Numbered from the stretch's first letter, positions 1 through 8,923 are shown. The stretch: 42,315 nt of DNA from Castellaniella sp. UBA6218 (GCA_002421865.1 DISE01000031.1:1-42315); one strand, 5' to 3'. The notes: generated by a model from the sequence alone, not told the origin. Translations and numbers: made by a program.

Positions 1-1179
1 TGCACCACCTGCATCGGCAATTCGGGCCCCCTCATCCCCGAGGTCTCCGAGGCCGTGCGCGCCAACGACCTGGCGGTCGTCTCGGTGCTGTCGGGCAACC
101 GCAACTTCGAAGGCCGCATTCACGCCGAGGTCAAGCTCAATTACCTGATGTCTCCGCCGCTGGTGGTGGCCTATGCGCTGGCCGGCACCATGGACATCGA
201 TCTGCTCAACGACCCGCTGGGCCGGGACGCCGAGGGCCGGGACGTGCGCCTGCGCGACATCTGGCCGAGTTCCGAAGAGGTCCAGGACGTGATCCGGTCC
301 TGCATTTCGTCCGACATGTACAAGCGCGGCTACGCCGGCGTGTTCGACGGCGGCGACATCTGGCGCGGCCTGGACACCCCGGAAGGCAGCCTGTTCGACT
401 GGCAAGACGACTCCACCTACGTGCGCAATCCCCCCTATTTCCAGGGCATGCCCCGGCAGCCCCGCCCGGTGGGCGACATCCACGGCGCGCGGGTGCTGGC
501 GCTGCTGGGGGATTCGGTCACCACCGACCATATCAGTCCGGCCGGCTCCATCGGCAAGGACACGCCCGCCGGGCAGTACCTGCGCGCGCAGGGTGTCGAT
601 CCCCAGGACTTCAATTCACTGGGGTCGCGGCGCGGCAACCACGAGGTCATGATCCGCGGCACCTTCGCCAACGTGCGTCTGCGCAACCAGATCGCCCCGG
701 GCACCGAAGGTGGCTGGACGCGCGATTTCACCCGTGACGGCGCGCCGGTCGCGACGATCTTCGAGGCCTCCCGGAACTACCTGAAGGCGGGGACGCCGCT
801 GGTGATCCTGGCCGGCAAGGAATACGGTTCCGGTTCCTCGCGCGACTGGGCGGCCAAAGGCACCGTGTTGCTGGGCGTGCGCGCGGTGATCGCCGAATCG
901 TATGAACGCATCCACCGGTCCAACCTGATCGGCATGGGTGTGTTGCCGCTGCAGTTCCCGGCGGGCAGCAACGCGGCCTCCCTGGGGATCCAGGGCGAGG
1001 AAACCTTCGAGATCACCGGAGTCGAGGCCTTCAACGACGGCGTCACGCCCAAGACCGTGCGCGTCCGGGCGGGCGACGTCGAATTCGACGCCCTGGTGCG
1101 CATCGACACCCCGACCGAAGCCGCCTATTACCGCCATGGCGGCATCCTGCAGTACGCTTTGCGGCAACTGCTGGAATGA
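1..1179 (+). CDS. acnA: Aconitate hydratase AcnA, C-terminal part (5' end outside the window)
   Basis: Interconverts citrate and isocitrate in the TCA cycle with a [4Fe-4S] cluster. The reading frame is open from base 1 and encodes the last 392 residues of a protein normally near 900 residues. It opens with CTTCIGNSGPL, so codons 1 and 4 are two of the three cluster cysteines. The third would lie upstream, outside the window. The swivelling C-terminal domain follows, with GSSRDWAAKGT (active-site Ser and Arg) and a conserved stretch around ESYERIHRSNLIGMG. These blocks match AcnA; the related AcnD cannot be fully excluded from the C-terminus alone, and no prp genes follow. An MFS gene starts 22 bases downstream on the same strand. 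Truncation is due only to the window edge. Confidence 0.93.
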   Translation, partial: CTTCIGNSGPLIPEVSEAVRANDLAVVSVLSGNRNFEGRIHAEVKLNYLMSPPLVVAYALAGTMDIDLLNDPLGRDAEGRDVRLRDIWPSSEEVQDVIRSCISSDMYKRGYAGVFDGGDIWRGLDTPEGSLFDWQDDSTYVRNPPYFQGMPRQPRPVGDIHGARVLALLGDSVTTDHISPAGSIGKDTPAGQYLRAQGVDPQDFNSLGSRRGNHEVMIRGTFANVRLRNQIAPGTEGGWTRDFTRDGAPVATIFEASRNYLKAGTPLVILAGKEYGSGSSRDWAAKGTVLLGVRAVIAESYERIHRSNLIGMGVLPLQFPAGSNAASLGIQGEETFEITGVEAFNDGVTPKTVRVRAGDVEFDALVRIDTPTEAAYYRHGGILQYALRQLLE

Positions 1180-1201
1180 AGCGGGCGGTTATCATGGGCG
1201 G

Positions 1202-2596
1202 ATGACGTCATCCTCATCCGCTTCATGGGGCGCCCTGCTGAGGGGCCGCAACGGCCTGCGGTCCCTCGCCCTGGCGGGCGGCGTGGCCGTGCATGCGATC
1301 AACATGTTCATCGCCACCACCATCCTGCCCTCGGTCGTCCGGGACATCGGTGGGTTGCCCTGGTATGCCTGGAACACCACGCTGTTCGTGGCGGCCTCGA
1401 TCATGGGATCCTCGTGCGCGCCCCTGGGCATCCGCTGGCACGGCCTGCGGCGTACGTTCCTGCTGGCCTTGTTGGTGTTCATGGGTGGGACCGTGGTCTG
1501 CGGACTGGCGCCCAGCATGCCCTGGCTGCTGTTCGGCAGGGTGGGGCAGGGCCTGGGTGGCGGCATGTTGCTCAGCCTGAGTTACGCCACCGTGCCTCTG
1601 GTGTTCGATCAGACCCTCTGGGCGCGGGCCATGGCGCTGATTTCCGGCATGTGGGGCGTGGCCACGCTGTCGGGGCCCGCCATCGGCGGTCTGTTCGCCG
1701 AGTCCGGCCACTGGCGCTGGGCGTTCTGGGCCGTGTTGCCGGTGTGCGTCCTGCTGGGCGCGCTGCTGGTCACGCAACTTGGTCCGACGGGCCGGGACCG
1801 GCGTGGCCGGCTGGAAGCGCCGCTGTTTCGCATGGGGCTGCTGGTCGCGTCCGTGCTGGTGGTGTCGGCGGCCAGCCTGTACGCGTCCTGGACCGTCCAG
1901 CTCGCCGGCGTGACGGGCGGCCTGCTGCTGATCCTCTGGCTGGCACGCATGGACGGCCGGGCCCGCCAGCGCTTCCTGCCCGCGGGCGCCTGGTCGCTGG
2001 GGCATCCGCTGGGCCGCCGCTACGCCATGATCGGCCTGTTGAGCATCGGCGTGACGACGGAAGTCTTCGTCCCCTATTTTCTGCAGGTCCTGCATGGGCA
2101 GTCGCCGCTGCATGCGGGCTATCTGTCGGCGCTGATGTCGGCGGGATGGTCGCTGGGCACCCTGGCCAGTTCCGGGCGCGGATCCGCCAGCGTCGGACGT
2201 CTGCTGGCGCTGGGGCCTGTCCTGTCGGCCGCGTCCCTGGCGGGGCTGTATGTCTTCATGCCCGATCCCGGCTCGTCGGCGGCGTGGCTGGCCGCACTGC
2301 TGCTGGGGGTGGGGATCGGCGTCGGCCTGTGCTGGCCGCACCTGTTGACCGGCGTATTCCGTGCCGCGCCGCCGGATCAGCAGAACATCGCCTCGGCGGC
2401 GATCACGACCCTCCAACTGTACGCGATCGCCCTGGGCGCCGGCCTGGCGGGCGTGGTCGCCAACGCCGCGGGTTTCACGGATCCCGGCGGCTGGCAGGGT
2501 GCGCGGCAGGCCGCCTGGGCGGTGTACGGCGTGTTTGCCTTCGCCCCGGCCCTGGCGATCCGTCTGGGGTGGCGGGCCGGGCGCGACGGCGCCTAG
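1202..2596 (+). CDS. MFS transporter, probable drug/metabolite exporter
   Basis: A 464-residue integral membrane protein of the major facilitator superfamily. About a dozen or more hydrophobic segments are visible from residue 15 to the end. The early segment NMFIATTILPSVVRDIGG resembles the TM1 region of DHA2-type proton-driven exporters. The A-like loop is GIRWHGLRRTFLLAL, and a motif-C-like stretch, GMWGVATLSGPAIGGLFAE, lies in the TM5 region as expected for an antiporter. The start at 1202 is chosen because upstream codons in this frame fall inside acnA; the ribosome site is weak (GGGCGG directly upstream). It follows acnA by 22 bases and may be read through from it. Its 3' end lies inside a large hairpin shared with the convergent aldo/keto reductase gene. 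The substrate cannot be told from sequence. Confidence 0.82.
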   Translation: MTSSSSASWGALLRGRNGLRSLALAGGVAVHAINMFIATTILPSVVRDIGGLPWYAWNTTLFVAASIMGSSCAPLGIRWHGLRRTFLLALLVFMGGTVVCGLAPSMPWLLFGRVGQGLGGGMLLSLSYATVPLVFDQTLWARAMALISGMWGVATLSGPAIGGLFAESGHWRWAFWAVLPVCVLLGALLVTQLGPTGRDRRGRLEAPLFRMGLLVASVLVVSAASLYASWTVQLAGVTGGLLLILWLARMDGRARQRFLPAGAWSLGHPLGRRYAMIGLLSIGVTTEVFVPYFLQVLHGQSPLHAGYLSALMSAGWSLGTLASSGRGSASVGRLLALGPVLSAASLAGLYVFMPDPGSSAAWLAALLLGVGIGVGLCWPHLLTGVFRAAPPDQQNIASAAITTLQLYAIALGAGLAGVVANAAGFTDPGGWQGARQAAWAVYGVFAFAPALAIRLGWRAGRDGA

Positions 2597-2622
2597 GGAG
2601 CCTCCTGGCTCCTCGTCGCGCC
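2580..2622. terminator. Two-tier hairpin between convergent genes
   Basis: An outer perfect 9-bp stem (GGCGCGACG at 2580-2588 with CGTCGCGCC at 2614-2622) encloses an inner 6-bp stem GGAGCC-TCCT-GGCTCC (2597-2612). It spans the MFS stop codon and sits just before the convergent aldo/keto reductase stop, so it may end transcription from both sides. No clear U-run follows on either strand, so it may instead be a 3'-end stabiliser. Confidence 0.5.
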
Positions 2623-2627
2623 GGGGT

Positions 2628-3467
2628 CTACTTCAGCAGGTGGAACGTCTCGGGATCGGGGCCGAGGCGGCCGTCGGCGCGGTCCAGGGCGGCGATCCGC
2701 GCCATGGCGGCCTCATCCAGATGCAGGTTCCATAAATTGAAGTTTTCCTGGAGCCGTTCCGGGTGCGAGGACTTTGGAATCACCATGTGTCCCATCTGGA
2801 TGTGCCAGCGCAGGATCACTTGGGCGGGGCTGGCCCGCAGTTGATGGGCCAGTTCCAGGATCGTGGGATCCCGCAGCGCCTGGCCCTGGCCGAGCGGGCT
2901 CCAGGCCTCGGTGCGGATGTCGTGATCCTCGTGGTAGGCACGCAATTCGGCCTGCTGGAAATGGGGATGCAGTTCGATCTGGTTGACCACCGGCAGCACG
3001 CCGGTGCTGTCCAGCAGCCTTTGCAGGTGGCCCGGCTGGAAGTTGCAGACGCCGATCGAGCGGGCGCGCCCCTCGTCGCGCAACTGGATCAGGGCCTCCC
3101 AGGTTTCCAGATAACGCTTTTCCCTGGGCACCGGCCAGTGGATCAGGTACAGGTCTACATAGTCGAGCCCCAGACGGTCCAGGCTTTCCTGGAACGCGGT
3201 CTTGGTACTATCGTGGCCATGCCGGTCGTTCCAGACCTTGGTGGCCACGAACAGGTTCTCGCGCGGGATGCCGCACCGGGCGATGCCCCGGCCGACCTCG
3301 GCTTCGTTGCCGTAGATGGCGGCCGTGTCGATGGAACGGTAGCCGGCCTCGACGGCGGCCTGGATCGAAGGGACGACCGCGTCGCCGGTCAGTTTCCAGG
3401 TCCCCAGGCCCAGTTGGGGCGCGCGGCGGCCATCATGAAGCGTGATGTACGGTTGATTGGTGGACAT
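2628..3467 (-). CDS. Aldo/keto reductase (DkgA/DkgB-like)
   Basis: A soluble NADPH-dependent oxidoreductase of 279 residues that reduces aldehydes or ketones; 2,5-diketo-D-gluconate and methylglyoxal are typical family substrates. The full AKR tetrad is at the canonical positions: Asp47 (SIDTAAIYGNE), Tyr52, Lys77 (ATKVWND) and His110 (LIHWP). The nucleotide-binding end has IPKSSHPERLQENF, the usual basic NADPH-phosphate site. Length is normal for the prokaryotic AKR5 group. The start gives MSTNQPYITLHDG, a standard AKR N-terminus. It converges on the MFS gene and diverges from panB, with 83 bases between its start and the panB start. The physiological substrate is unknown. Confidence 0.92.
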   Translation of the reverse strand: MSTNQPYITLHDGRRAPQLGLGTWKLTGDAVVPSIQAAVEAGYRSIDTAAIYGNEAEVGRGIARCGIPRENLFVATKVWNDRHGHDSTKTAFQESLDRLGLDYVDLYLIHWPVPREKRYLETWEALIQLRDEGRARSIGVCNFQPGHLQRLLDSTGVLPVVNQIELHPHFQQAELRAYHEDHDIRTEAWSPLGQGQALRDPTILELAHQLRASPAQVILRWHIQMGHMVIPKSSHPERLQENFNLWNLHLDEAAMARIAALDRADGRLGPDPETFHLLK

Positions 3468-3550
3468 GCGGGTCTCCGGTGAATGCGGCGCCAGGCTGGC
3501 CGGTGGTCGGCCAGCCGACGGGCAATGAACAAATCTTTGGAGTCAGTCGA

Positions 3551-4378
3551 ATGAGTGTACATAGTCAGGCGCAACGCGTCACGGTGCCCCAGCTCGCCTC
3601 TTTCAAGGGCGAGCGCAAGATCGCGGCGCTGACCGCCTACATCGCGCCGATCGCCCGTCTGCTGGACGAAGCCGTGGACATGCTGCTGGTGGGCGATTCC
3701 ACGGCCATGGTCGGCTACGCGCTGCCCGATACGCTGTCGATCACGGTCGAGACGATGGCCGCGCACGCCGCCGCCGTAGTCCGGGCCACGGAACACGCCT
3801 GCGTGATCGTGGACATGCCGTTCGGCAGCTACCAGCAGTCCCCGGCCCAGGCGTTCGCCAATGCCGCGTCCCTGCTGGCGGCCAGCGGCGTCTCCGGCGT
3901 CAAGCTCGAGGGTGGCCTGCCCATGGCCGAGACGACCCGGTTCCTGGTGGAGCGCGGCATCCCGGTGCTGGCCCATGTCGGGCTCATGCCCCAGTACGTC
4001 AACACCATGGGCGGTTTCAAGGCTCAGGGCATGACCGATGCCGCCGCCCGCCGCATCATGGAAGACGCCCGGGCGCATGCACAGGCCGGAGCGTTCGGTG
4101 TGGTGCTGGAGGGCATCAGCGAACCCCTGGGGCGGGCAATCACGGCGGCGCTGCCGATCCCCACCATCGGCATCGGAGCCTCGCCCGCGTGCGACGGTCA
4201 GATCCTGGTGACCGAGGATATCCTGGGTCTGAGCGGCGACCGGATTCCGAAATTCGCCCAGCGTTTCGCCGACGCCGGGCAGGTGATCCGGCAGGCGGCC
4301 CGGGACTATGCCCAATCCGTGCGGGAGGAGACCTTTCCGACGCTTGCTCATTGCTTTGGCGTTCGGCCCGGGAGGTAA
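3551..4378 (+). CDS. panB: 3-methyl-2-oxobutanoate hydroxymethyltransferase (PanB), alphaproteobacterial-type
   Basis: Makes ketopantoate from 2-oxoisovalerate and 5,10-methylenetetrahydrofolate in pantothenate and coenzyme A synthesis, in the cytoplasm. The 275-residue protein has the expected metal and active-site residues: Asp49 (LLVGDS), Asp88 (VDMPFGSY), Lys118 and Glu120 (VKLEGG), His142 (HVGLMPQ) and Glu187 (VLEGIS). The start at 3551 is preferred over a possible start at 3479 because GGAG lies 8 bases ahead and family homology begins there. The N-terminal strand reads LTAYIAPIARLLD rather than the LTAYDYPSA-type sequence of classical PanB; that variant is common in Alphaproteobacteria. 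No panC or panD is near, so this may be a second, accessory copy. A LysR gene follows after 99 bases. Confidence 0.9.
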   Translation: MSVHSQAQRVTVPQLASFKGERKIAALTAYIAPIARLLDEAVDMLLVGDSTAMVGYALPDTLSITVETMAAHAAAVVRATEHACVIVDMPFGSYQQSPAQAFANAASLLAASGVSGVKLEGGLPMAETTRFLVERGIPVLAHVGLMPQYVNTMGGFKAQGMTDAAARRIMEDARAHAQAGAFGVVLEGISEPLGRAITAALPIPTIGIGASPACDGQILVTEDILGLSGDRIPKFAQRFADAGQVIRQAARDYAQSVREETFPTLAHCFGVRPGR

Positions 4379-4477
4379 TATTCATATAACATTCTTTTGC
4401 TAGATATTTCGCCTGAGCCGTGACCGGCTGATCCGGGCGAATCTTTGGTGCGGTGGAATCGCCCGCATCGGATGCCC

Positions 4478-5449
4478 ATGGAAATACGCCAACTCGAGGC
4501 CCTGAACGCCATCGTGACCAGCGGTAGCGTCACGGCCGCCGGCCGAATGCTGGGCCGCTCGCAGCCCGTCGTCAGCCGCCAGATCAGCGATCTGGAGTCC
4601 GAGCTGGGCTTCATGCTGTTCGCCCGCACCCGGCCCGCCATCACGCTGACCGAACAGGGTGACGAGTTCTATCAGGAAGTGCGCGGCATCCTGGCCGATC
4701 TGCATCAGCTGGAATCGCGGGTGCAAGGCATGCGCAGCGGCCAGGTCCGTCCCTTGCGGATCCTGGCGTCAGTCGATCTTGCCCGCGGCCTGCTGCCCGA
4801 GGCTCTGGCCCGGATGGACCGCTTCAGCCCCGTGTTCCGCCAGAAGCTCCTGATCGAGGAAGTCGTCCTCGAGGCGCCGGCCAGGGCCCTCTCCGAGGGC
4901 CGTGCCGATTTCGCGCTCCTCAGTCTGCCGATCGACGCCGAAGCCGTGCGTGTGCACTGGTGCGGCCAGGCGCCCTGCCTGCTGGCGCTGCCCGCCTCGC
5001 ACCCATTGGTGTCCCGGGACGTGATCCAGTTCGAGGACATCCGCAACACCGATGTCATCACGTTGCTCAACCGCTACCGCATGCGCCATCACCTGACCAG
5101 CAGCCTGGCGCAGGCCACGGCGGACGAAAACCGGCGCCATATCGAGGTCGGCAGCCAGCAGACGGCCCTGTCCCTGGTGCGGCTCGGGCTGGGCGTGGCG
5201 CTCATCGATCCGTTCTCGATCCGGGGCGCTCAGCTCGACGGCGTCGTCCTGCGCCCCCTCCAGACCGACATCGCTTACATGATCGGCGCCGTTTCTCAGG
5301 CGACGCACGAATTGCCTGAGGGCGCCCTGCGCCTGATCCAGGGGCTGCATCTGCATGTACAGAGCAGCATTCCCCATTATGTGGACACCGATCCCAGCGG
5401 TCTGCGCCAGGACGTGTCCCGCAAGGCCGAGGTGCTGCGCTCGGCCTGA
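4478..5449 (+). CDS. LysR-family transcriptional regulator
   Basis: A DNA-binding regulator of about 323 residues. The N-terminal winged helix-turn-helix is clear (MEIRQLEALNAIVTSGSVTA, then AGRMLGRSQPVVSRQISDLE and FARTRPAITLTEQG). The effector-binding domain covers about residues 90-300. The start at 4478 places the usual M-x-[IL]-xx-L opening at the N-terminus; ATG 4472 and 4445 are possible alternatives. Its neighbours are panB upstream (same strand, 99 bases) and rmuC downstream (67 bases). The region ahead (4376-4410) is AT-rich and could hold its own promoter. No target or ligand can be read from the sequence; the C-terminal tail after residue 290 is poorly conserved and hydrophilic. 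Confidence 0.88.
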   Translation: MEIRQLEALNAIVTSGSVTAAGRMLGRSQPVVSRQISDLESELGFMLFARTRPAITLTEQGDEFYQEVRGILADLHQLESRVQGMRSGQVRPLRILASVDLARGLLPEALARMDRFSPVFRQKLLIEEVVLEAPARALSEGRADFALLSLPIDAEAVRVHWCGQAPCLLALPASHPLVSRDVIQFEDIRNTDVITLLNRYRMRHHLTSSLAQATADENRRHIEVGSQQTALSLVRLGLGVALIDPFSIRGAQLDGVVLRPLQTDIAYMIGAVSQATHELPEGALRLIQGLHLHVQSSIPHYVDTDPSGLRQDVSRKAEVLRSA

Positions 5450-5516
5450 AGCCCGTGGGCGTGCACGCGCCTGTGCGATGATGTCGGATATTCTTCATGC
5501 GGCATAGGACGGCATC

Positions 5517-6911
5517 GTGATCCCGTTTTCTCCGGAAATCCTGGCGGCGCTGGCGCTGGCCCTGCTGGTCGGGGCCGTGGCAGGCGCCTGGCCGGCGCGG
5601 CGGCGTCTGCTGGCCCAGGCGGCCGAGACGGCCCGCCAGACGGAACGCGCCGATCAGCTGCAGGACCGGATCGCGCAGCTCGACCGGGATGCCGCCGCCG
5701 GTGCGCAAGCGCTGGAAGACTGGCGTGCCCGGGCGCAGGAAAGCCGGCTGGAACTGGCCCGGCTGCAGGCAGCCCACCAGGAAAAGCTCGCCGCACTCGA
5801 TGATCTGCGCCAGGCCTACGAGCAATCGAGGGCGTCCATGCGGACCGAATTCCAGCATCTGGCCAGCCAGGTGCTGGAAGAGAAGAGTCAGGGATTTTCC
5901 CGCGCCAGCCAGGACACGCTCGATGGCCTGTTGCGGCCTTTCCGCGAACAGATCGAAGGTTTCCAGCGGCGCGTCAATGAAATCCACGACGCCTCGGTGC
6001 GTGGCCAGGCCCGGCTGGACGCCGAGATCCGCCGCGTTCTGGACGTCGGCCTGAAAATGAGCGACGAGGCCCAGTCTCTGGCCACGGCCCTGAAGGGCGA
6101 CAAGAAAGCCACGGGCAACTGGGGCGAAGTGCTCCTCGAACGCAGCCTGCAGCTGGCGGGGCTGATCGCGGGTGATCATTACCAGGCCCAGGCGCCCTTC
6201 CGGGACGAGGCCGGTAACCGGCGGCAGCCGGATTTCGTCGTCCGGCTGCCGGACGGCAAGCACCTGATCCTCGACAGCAAGGTCTCGCTGGTGGACTATG
6301 ACCGGGCCGTGGCGGCGGCCTCGCCCGAGGATCGCGAGGCCGCGCTGGCCGCGCACGCGCGCGCCGTGCGCCATCACATCGACGACCTGGCACGCAAGGA
6401 CTACAGCGGACTGATCGGCATGAAAAGTCCCGGTTTCGTGCTGATGTACATGCCGATCGAGCCGGCCTACATCGAGGCCATGCGGCACGACCGGGAACTG
6501 TTCGACCATGGCTACCGTCACAACGTCGTCCTGGTGTCCCACACCACGCTGATGCCGGTCCTGCGCACGGTGGCGACACTGTGGATGCTGGCGCGGGGCA
6601 ACGAACAGGCCCGGGCGCTGAGCGACCAGGCGGGCGGCCTGTATCGGCAGGTCGAGGTGGTGGCCGACCGCCTGCGGAAGCTGGGACATGTCCTGGGGGC
6701 GGCGGCCACACATTACAACAGCGTGGTCACGGCCGTGTCGGGACAACGGGGCCTGTATGGCAAGGTCGGCCGTTTCGCCGAGCTGTCGGCCAAGGCGGGC
6801 CGGCCGCTGCCGCCGCTTGAGCCCCTGCATGCTGATTTCGAAGTCCGGCGGCTGGATGGCGTCGAGCCCGGGACCGAGCCCTCCGTTTACTCCCAGGAGC
6901 CGAATCCATGA
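5517..6911 (+). CDS. rmuC: DNA recombination protein RmuC
   Basis: An RmuC-family protein of 464 residues, thought to limit recombination between inverted repeats and predicted to have a restriction-endonuclease-like fold. Residues 8-25 form one hydrophobic anchor, about 30-110 a coiled coil rich in Q, A, L and R, and about 150-430 the RmuC domain. Visible family motifs are TGNWGEVLLERSLQLAGL and the nuclease-like PDFVVRLPDGKHLILDSKVS. The start is GTG 5517. Its last four bases (ATGA, 6908-6911) overlap the start of the next gene, indicating translational coupling. It heads a probable three-gene operon with a secreted nucleosidase-like protein and CorA. Confidence 0.92.
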   Translation: MIPFSPEILAALALALLVGAVAGAWPARRRLLAQAAETARQTERADQLQDRIAQLDRDAAAGAQALEDWRARAQESRLELARLQAAHQEKLAALDDLRQAYEQSRASMRTEFQHLASQVLEEKSQGFSRASQDTLDGLLRPFREQIEGFQRRVNEIHDASVRGQARLDAEIRRVLDVGLKMSDEAQSLATALKGDKKATGNWGEVLLERSLQLAGLIAGDHYQAQAPFRDEAGNRRQPDFVVRLPDGKHLILDSKVSLVDYDRAVAAASPEDREAALAAHARAVRHHIDDLARKDYSGLIGMKSPGFVLMYMPIEPAYIEAMRHDRELFDHGYRHNVVLVSHTTLMPVLRTVATLWMLARGNEQARALSDQAGGLYRQVEVVADRLRKLGHVLGAAATHYNSVVTAVSGQRGLYGKVGRFAELSAKAGRPLPPLEPLHADFEVRRLDGVEPGTEPSVYSQEPNP

Positions 6912-7900
6912 AGTGTCATTCGACGCGGCGTATCGCCGCCATCCTGGCCTCCGCCGCGCTTCTCTGGGCCGGCGGGTGGGCGGGCCTGCCGGCGCCGGCC
7001 CGGGCCGCGTCCGGCCAGGCGCCCGCCGACGCGGTGGCGGCACAGCCGGCGGGCCGCGTGGATGAGACTCCGCGCATGGCCATCCTGTCCGCCTTCGCGC
7101 CGGAACTTGATCTGTTGCGCGCCCGCTTGCGGGATCCGCGCGCCTACAGCGTCCAGGGTGTCGAGTTCACCACCGGGTCTCTGGAAGGCCGGCCCGTCGT
7201 GCTGGCGCTCAGCGGCATCAGCATGGTCAACGCCGCCATGAATACCCAGCTCCTGTTCGACCGGTTCCATGTCACGCACCTCGTTTTCAGCGGAATTGCG
7301 GGCGGCGTGAACCCTGGACTGCGCATTGGCGACGTCAGCGTTCCGGAGCGCTGGGGGCAGTACCTCGAAGTGGTGATGATGCGTGAAACCGCGCCGGGAC
7401 GGTACCGCGCGCCGGCGTCCAAGGGCGCATTCGAGTTCGCGCCCTATGGCATGATGCAGCCGCGCGCGGTGCGCGCGCGGTCCGCCGAGGGGACGGGTAT
7501 CCAGGAAAAATTCTGGTTCGAGGCCGATCCGCGCATGCTGGCCGTGGCGCGCGGCATCCAGTCCGTGCCCCTGCGCGGCTGCGATCGACAGAACCGCTGC
7601 CTGGACGAGCGCCCCCGGCTGGTGGTCGGCGGCAATGGCGTGTCCGGCCAGGCCTTCGTGGACAATGCGGATTTCCGCCGCTACGCTTTCCGCACGTTCC
7701 AGGCGAGCGTGCTGGACATGGAAAGCGCGGCCTGCGCCCAGGTGGCCTGGCGCGCGGGCGTGCCCTTCATCGCCTTCCGCTCGCTCAGCGACCTGGCGGG
7801 CGGCGGGCCGGGCGAAAACGAGATGGACGCCTTCCTGCACATCGCGGCGGATAATGCCGCGCAGGTGCTGCTGGCGTTCCTGCGCGCCTGGCGGGATTGA
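6908..7900 (+). CDS. Exported MTA/SAH nucleosidase-like protein (PNP_UDP_1 superfamily)
   Basis: A 330-residue nucleoside phosphorylase/nucleosidase-fold protein with an N-terminal signal peptide: basic MKCHSTRR, a hydrophobic run at residues 9-27, and a likely AxA cleavage near residue 33 (PARA-A). The mature part matches the MTAN layout: catalytic-type Glu66 (MAILSAFAPELDLL), the glycine-rich FSGIAGGVNPGLRIGD, Met271-Glu272 (LDMESAA, ribose binding) and Asp295 (FRSLSDLAG, purine N7 proton donor). A region not present in short cytosolic MTAN contains Cys225 and Cys231 (CDRQNRC), which could form a disulfide outside the cytoplasm. The gene overlaps rmuC by ATGA and is followed by corA after 15 bases. 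The natural substrate is unknown. An exported nucleosidase next to rmuC is odd. Confidence 0.8.
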   Translation: MKCHSTRRIAAILASAALLWAGGWAGLPAPARAASGQAPADAVAAQPAGRVDETPRMAILSAFAPELDLLRARLRDPRAYSVQGVEFTTGSLEGRPVVLALSGISMVNAAMNTQLLFDRFHVTHLVFSGIAGGVNPGLRIGDVSVPERWGQYLEVVMMRETAPGRYRAPASKGAFEFAPYGMMQPRAVRARSAEGTGIQEKFWFEADPRMLAVARGIQSVPLRGCDRQNRCLDERPRLVVGGNGVSGQAFVDNADFRRYAFRTFQASVLDMESAACAQVAWRAGVPFIAFRSLSDLAGGGPGENEMDAFLHIAADNAAQVLLAFLRAWRD

Positions 7901-7915
7901 GCACGGGAAAAGATC

Positions 7916-8923
7916 ATGACGTCCCAAGATGACATGTCCCTGGATGAGGCTTTCCGGCGGTCCGCCGTGGCCTCCGTCCTCTACACGGCCGGGCAGCCGG
8001 GACGTGACGTCGGTCTTGCGGACCTGGGCCCGGCCGCGACGGCATCCGGCCTGCTCTGGGTCGGTCTCAAGGATCCGGACGAGGCTCTGGTGAACGACGT
8101 CGGCCGGCGGCTTGGCCTGCCCCGGCGCGCCATCGAGGAGATCATCGCTCCGCACCGGCGCCCCAAAATCATTGAATACGACCAGTTGACGCTCATGGTC
8201 GTGGTGACGGTCGAGATCGTCCAGGACCGGCCGGGCTTCGGGGACACCCAATTGCTGATCGGGCCGGGCTATCTGCTGACGATCCGGCGCCATGCGGAAG
8301 GATCGTACCGGGCATTGCGCGATCAGTTGGCCGAGTCGCCGGAGTTCCTGAACCGGGGCAGCGATTATGTCGCCTCCACGCTGCTGGATCTCCTGGCGGA
8401 CCGCGCCGTCGAGGCGCTCGACCACATGGAAGCGAAGGTCGAGGGCGTCGAGCACCAGTTCCTCCTGCGCGGGTTCCGCGAGATGGACATCCGCCGCCTG
8501 TACCGCCTGCGGCGTGATCTGCTGCGCATGCAGACGGCGATCGCGCCCCTGGTGGAAATCTGCCGCCGTCTGGCGCGCGTGGACATGCGCAACATCGGCG
8601 CCGACAGCCGGGGGTATTTCAACGAGGTCGCGGACCGGATCCAGCGCATCGTCGAATCGATCGCCGGACTGCGCGAGGCGCTGGCCTTCGCCTTCGAGGC
8701 CAGCATGATGATCAGTCAGATGCAACAGACCGACATCACCCGAAAGCTCGCCGCCTGGGCCGCCATCCTGGCGGTGCCCACGGCGGTGGCGGGCATCTAC
8801 GGCATGAACTTCCAGGACATGCCGGAACTGGGGTGGACCTACGGCTATCCGGCGATGCTGGCCGGGACGGGCGCGGTCTGCGGGCTGCTGTACTGGAAAT
8901 TCCGCCGGATCAAGTGGCTGTAG
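7916..8923 (+). CDS. corA: CorA-family magnesium/divalent cation channel
   Basis: A pentameric inner-membrane channel for Mg2+ and related divalent ions; 335 residues. The C-terminus has two membrane helices separated by the signature YGMNFQDMPEL (GMN at residues 296-298), followed by GWTYGYP and the basic tail KFRRIKWL, exactly as in classical CorA. ZntB-type proteins usually diverge at the residues after GMN, so CorA is favoured. The N-terminal 270 residues are the cytoplasmic funnel, with a long helix (about 190-270). A purine-rich site GGAAAAG lies just ahead of ATG 7916. It is the last gene of the rmuC operon, 15 bases after the nucleosidase gene, and is followed by a strong terminator hairpin. 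Confidence 0.9.
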   Translation: MTSQDDMSLDEAFRRSAVASVLYTAGQPGRDVGLADLGPAATASGLLWVGLKDPDEALVNDVGRRLGLPRRAIEEIIAPHRRPKIIEYDQLTLMVVVTVEIVQDRPGFGDTQLLIGPGYLLTIRRHAEGSYRALRDQLAESPEFLNRGSDYVASTLLDLLADRAVEALDHMEAKVEGVEHQFLLRGFREMDIRRLYRLRRDLLRMQTAIAPLVEICRRLARVDMRNIGADSRGYFNEVADRIQRIVESIAGLREALAFAFEASMMISQMQQTDITRKLAAWAAILAVPTAVAGIYGMNFQDMPELGWTYGYPAMLAGTGAVCGLLYWKFRRIKWL

